NCBI GenBank assembly: GCA_937902315.1
Contig: CALGUG010000051.1
Location: forward strand, 1 to 32,918
Length of the DNA stretch: 32,918 nucleotides
Source: an uncultured Chloroflexales bacterium
GTDB lineage: Bacteria; Chloroflexota; Chloroflexia; Chloroflexales; Chloroflexaceae
Reading direction: 5' to 3'
Position 1 is the first letter of the stretch; every line of letters begins with the position of its first letter. Shown here in pieces: positions 30,676-32,918 of this stretch. Below the pieces are notes generated by a model. The model was not told the DNA's origin and did not search any database. It was given only the letters and a program-made list of their open reading frames with translations. The position numbers and the translations under genes are program-made.

Positions 30676-30905
30676 ATTCGGCTTCTAGCGCGTCCGCCTC
30701 CGGCTATCAGAGGCTTTTCCATCCATCCGGGCGGTCGGCCCTCACCCCCCGACCCCCTCTCCCGCGAAGCAGGAGAGGGGGTGCCTCACAACAGTAGGTC
30801 GTACCCTGCCCTTCGGCAAGCTCAGAAAAAGAAAAGCCGTACCTTGAGCTTGTCGAAGGATACGGCCTTCCATTTGCAAAAAAACCTCTGTGCCTCGTGT
30901 GGAGA
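30676..30905 (+). repeat. Composite repeat A-B-C-D, copy 3
   Basis: CATTCGGCTTCT, module A (AGCGCGTCCGCCTCCGGCTA, 30687-30706), CATCCGGGCGGTCGG, module B (30737-30782), TGCCTCACAACAGTAGGTCG, module C (30801-30825), a second module C hairpin (30836-30866) and module D (CATTTGCAAA...CCTCGTGTGG, 30871-30902). Confidence 0.7.
30687..30706 (+). repeat. Dispersed 20-nt repeat module A, copy 11
   Basis: AGCGCGTCCGCCTCCGGCTA, identical to copy 6, within the composite repeat at 30676. Confidence 0.8.
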
Positions 30906-31001
30906 AAATTGCTCGTGCGACGAAAACGGCGCTCGCAGTGACAGACCAAGCGGTTCAAGGCCCGAGCGGGAAATACGAGCCGTTTGAGGCACAAAAAAAG
31001 A

Positions 31002-31032
31002 GAGGGCTTCGCTTATGTTAAGCGCTACCCTC
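31002..31032. repeat. Left flank of the array: inverted repeat and imperfect hairpin
   Basis: The last 21 bases (31012-31032) are the exact reverse complement of 32882-32902; the shared core is AGGGTAGCGCTTAACATAAG. The full 31-base segment also folds on itself: GAGGG-CTT-CGCTTA pairs with TAAGCG-CTA-CCCTC around TGT, with a 3x3 internal mismatch. Confidence 0.75.
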
Positions 31033-32882
31033 CAACGCGGATTTTTTGCTGTTCGAACCTCCATCGATACAATCACATCAGCGGCCATATGGCAGCGTTT
31101 CAATCCGCAACGCGGATTTTTTGCTGTTCGAACGCCTCGTCCTCGTGCTCGATGCGCGCCCAGTATTTGGCGTTTCAATCCGCAACGCGGATTTTTTGCT
31201 GTTCGAACGTATGTTTATGCATGTGTAACTTAGGTTAATAAGTGGTTTCAATCCGCGATGCGGATTTTTTGCTGTTCGAACGCCGATTGAGACAGCGACG
31301 TTTGTGGCCTTAAAAGTGTTTCAATCCGCGATGCGGATTTTTTGCTGTTCGAACCTTCGAGAGCTTGCGCGCAAACGAGCGCAAGCCGAAGGTGTTTCAA
31401 TCCGCGATGCGGATTTTTTGCTGTTCGAACGTATTGCCGCATCGTCTCAACACAAGGCCCGATTGGTTTCAATCCGCGATGCGGATTTTTTGCTGTTCGA
31501 ACTTTAAACCAATGGATCATCAAGGTTTCAAACAATCGTTTCAATCCGCGATGCGGATTTTTTGCTGTTCGAACATCGATTGCATTCCAGCAATATTGCT
31601 GAGCCGCATTCGTTTCAATCCGCGATGCGGATTTTTTGCTGTTCGAACTAATAGAAGAATTGAGAAGGGAATTAAAACAAAAAGAGTTTCAATCCGCGAT
31701 GCGGATTTTTTGCTGTTCGAACCTTGGGAGATAAGGTTATTGTTGAGCCAGAAGTTAGCCGTTTCAATCCGCGATGCGGATTTTTTGCTGTTCGAACCCT
31801 AGATACGCACGGCTACGTCGATATACGGAATTAGTTTCAATCCGCGATGCGGATTTTTTGCTGTTCGAACTCCTGTTTTAACACAGCGCGGCTATGTAAA
31901 AGTCAAAGTTTCAATCCGCGATGCGGATTTTTTGCTGTTCGAACGACTTGAGAAAGATCCTAACGATCCTGAAATAGCAAGGTTTCAATCCGCGATGCGG
32001 ATTTTTTGCTGTTCGAACTATCTATACGGCTCTGGCTGTAGACCCCGGCTATGCTGTTTCAATCCGCGATGCGGATTTTTTGCTGTTCGAACCCTTGTTT
32101 AATGAGACTAGCTACTATGTCAGCCATAGGATCGTTTCAATCCGCGATGCGGATTTTTTGCTGTTCGAACCCTTGTTGGTAGTCACGATAAGGCCGAGGA
32201 ACTGAAAGTTTCAATCCGCGATGCGGATTTTTTGCTGTTCGAACAGATCCTGAACCTTCAAGATCAGTTAGAAAGTCTGTAGTTTCAATCCGCGATGCGG
32301 ATTTTTTGCTGTTCGAACGTAGAACATATAAAGTCGTAAGTAAGGATTTTCTAGTTTCAATCCGCGATGCGGATTTTTTGCTGTTCGAACTCCAATCCAT
32401 CATTCGATCAGTGTTAGAAGACGAAGTTTCAATCCGCGATGCGGATTTTTTGCTGTTCGAACTTCGGTAATGCAGGGAACTCTAAACACTCATAAGGTTG
32501 TTTCAATCCGCGATGCGGATTTTTTGCTGTTCGAACCGACTATTTCCCCAAATTCAGGATCATCAAAGTAGGTTTCAATCCGCGATGCGGATTTTTTGCT
32601 GTTCGAACACCTTACGATATTGAATTGATTGTTCGAGCTATCTATGTTTCAATCCGCGATGCGGATTTTTTGCTGTTCGAACACCTTACGATATTGAATT
32701 GATTGTTCGAGCTATCTATGTTTCAATCCGCGATGCGGATTTTTTGCTGTTCGAACTAAATCAGAAAGGCGCTTGGCTCTCTTACAAAGATGTTTCAATC
32801 CGCGATGCGGATTTTTTGCTGTTCGAACATTTCCTGCTGGCAGCTCTGACTATTCTTCATCTCAGTTTCAATCCGCGATGCG
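31033..32882 (+). CRISPR. CRISPR array, 24 full 37-nt repeats, both end repeats truncated, 25 spacers
   Basis: The repeat starts GTTTCAATCCGC and ends TTTTTTGCTGTTCGAAC (37 nt). Full repeats begin at 31097, 31172, 31245, 31318, 31394, 31466, 31538, 31612, 31686, 31761, 31834, 31908, 31982, 32056, 32134, 32208, 32282, 32354, 32426, 32500, 32572, 32646, 32720 and 32792. The first unit (31033-31058) keeps only repeat positions 12-37, the last (32865-32882) only 1-18. The 25 spacers are 35-41 nt, mostly 35-38; spacers 22 and 23 are identical. The internal stem ATCCGC/GCGGAT has a 3-base loop, AAC in the first three units and GAT after. The strand is set by the usual GTTTCAAT start and a 3' GTTCGAAC that would give the crRNA 5' handle; this is convention, not proof. 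No cas gene is in the window, so the subtype is open; the repeat length suggests type I or III. Confidence 0.98.
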
Positions 32883-32902
32883 AGGGTAGCGCTTAACATA
32901 AG
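32882..32902. repeat. Right flank of the array: inverted copy of the left flank
   Basis: G followed by AGGGTAGCGCTTAACATAAG, immediately after repeat position 18 (the G is shared). The following GGAGATTTTTGGCTCA differs from the sequence beyond the left copy, as would two ends of an insertion sequence. Confidence 0.75.
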
Positions 32903-32918
32903 GGAGATTTTTGGCTCA

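Larger units (their letters stand above)
30439..31001. other. Repeat island between the PhyH gene and the CRISPR array
   Basis: No gene seen. It holds the PhyH terminator, an AT-rich GTCATATAG motif (30497-30528), module C hairpins (30537-30561, a decayed one at 30589-30618, and 30836-30866), the composite repeat (30676-30905), then GAAAACGGCGCTCGCAGTGA, a further repeat-like stretch. No AT-rich CRISPR leader is recognisable. Confidence 0.65.

Noticed and set aside
31015..32896. Several open frames with the repeated peptide IRDADFLLFE or NPRCGFFAVRT across the array
   Set aside because: They are translations of the CRISPR repeat in different frames and contain no independent coding signal.
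31002..32902. Reverse-transcriptase-linked or diversity-generating system around the inverted repeats
   Set aside because: No reverse transcriptase or variable-repeat/template-repeat pair is present; the repeats and spacers are those of a CRISPR array.

Overview
The window looks like a chromosomal segment of a Chloroflexota bacterium, possibly a filamentous Chloroflexales or Herpetosiphonales relative. This is an inference from gene style, moderate GC, a standalone SPFH protein, a secG next to a family-5 binding protein, and many intergenic hairpin repeats. No rRNA or other marker fixes the taxon. Genes sit on both strands, mostly as single genes or short operons separated by strong intrinsic terminators.

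Layout. 1-1717 (-): an AT-rich NB-ARC/TPR STAND NTPase that runs off the left edge. 1718-2413: gene-poor, with a possible REP-transposase start remnant. 2414-4873 (+): lipoprotein with a duplicated domain, then a small protein coupled to a WYL regulator. 5150-6490 (-): LanC-like cyclase with an apparent three-cysteine zinc site. 6718-7779 (+): YqjM-type old yellow enzyme. 7866-8900 (-): SPFH protein. 9033-9824 (+): short luciferase-like protein. 9905-10776 (-): coupled thioredoxin-like and SelW-like pair. 11042-11839 (+): PIG-L deacetylase. 12076-13074 (-): LLM oxidoreductase. 13237-13392 (-): a 51-residue membrane peptide, divergent from a LysR regulator (13535-14419, +). 14854-15930 (-): mannonate dehydratase. 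16013-18970 (+): operon of MDR oxidoreductase, MBL hydrolase and class V aminotransferase. 19483-20703 (-): SLC13/ArsB-type permease. 20809-20895 (-): tRNA-Leu(GAG). 21029-22924 (-): secG and a family-5 substrate-binding protein. 23424-24599 (-): MFS transporter. 24891-27170 (+): Rel (p)ppGpp synthetase/hydrolase. 28222-28476 (-): Smr protein. 28638-29447 (-) and 29602-30438 (+): AraC regulator divergent from a phytanoyl-CoA dioxygenase-like protein. 31033-32882: a CRISPR array of 24 full and two truncated repeats, with no cas genes in the window.

The gaps between genes carry several dispersed repeat families. One is a 20-nt GC-rich module (11 copies, all intergenic). Others are a CCCTC/GAGGG hairpin module, a GTACCCT..AGGGTAC hairpin module and a CCTCGTGTGG module; these recur in the same order as a composite element. 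There is also a terminal-inverted-repeat element starting ATACCAAATCCG, and an AT-rich motif ending GTCATATAG. The most striking structure is the CRISPR array. Both outermost repeats are cut inside the repeat, and the cut ends abut perfect 21-bp inverted copies of one sequence, as though the array lies between two ends of a mobile element or inside an invertible or rearranged segment.

Functionally the window is a mix of housekeeping (rel, secG, tRNA), sugar-acid and flavin or redox metabolism, transport, and accessory or defence-like content at both edges. All calls come from reading the sequence; no database search was run.
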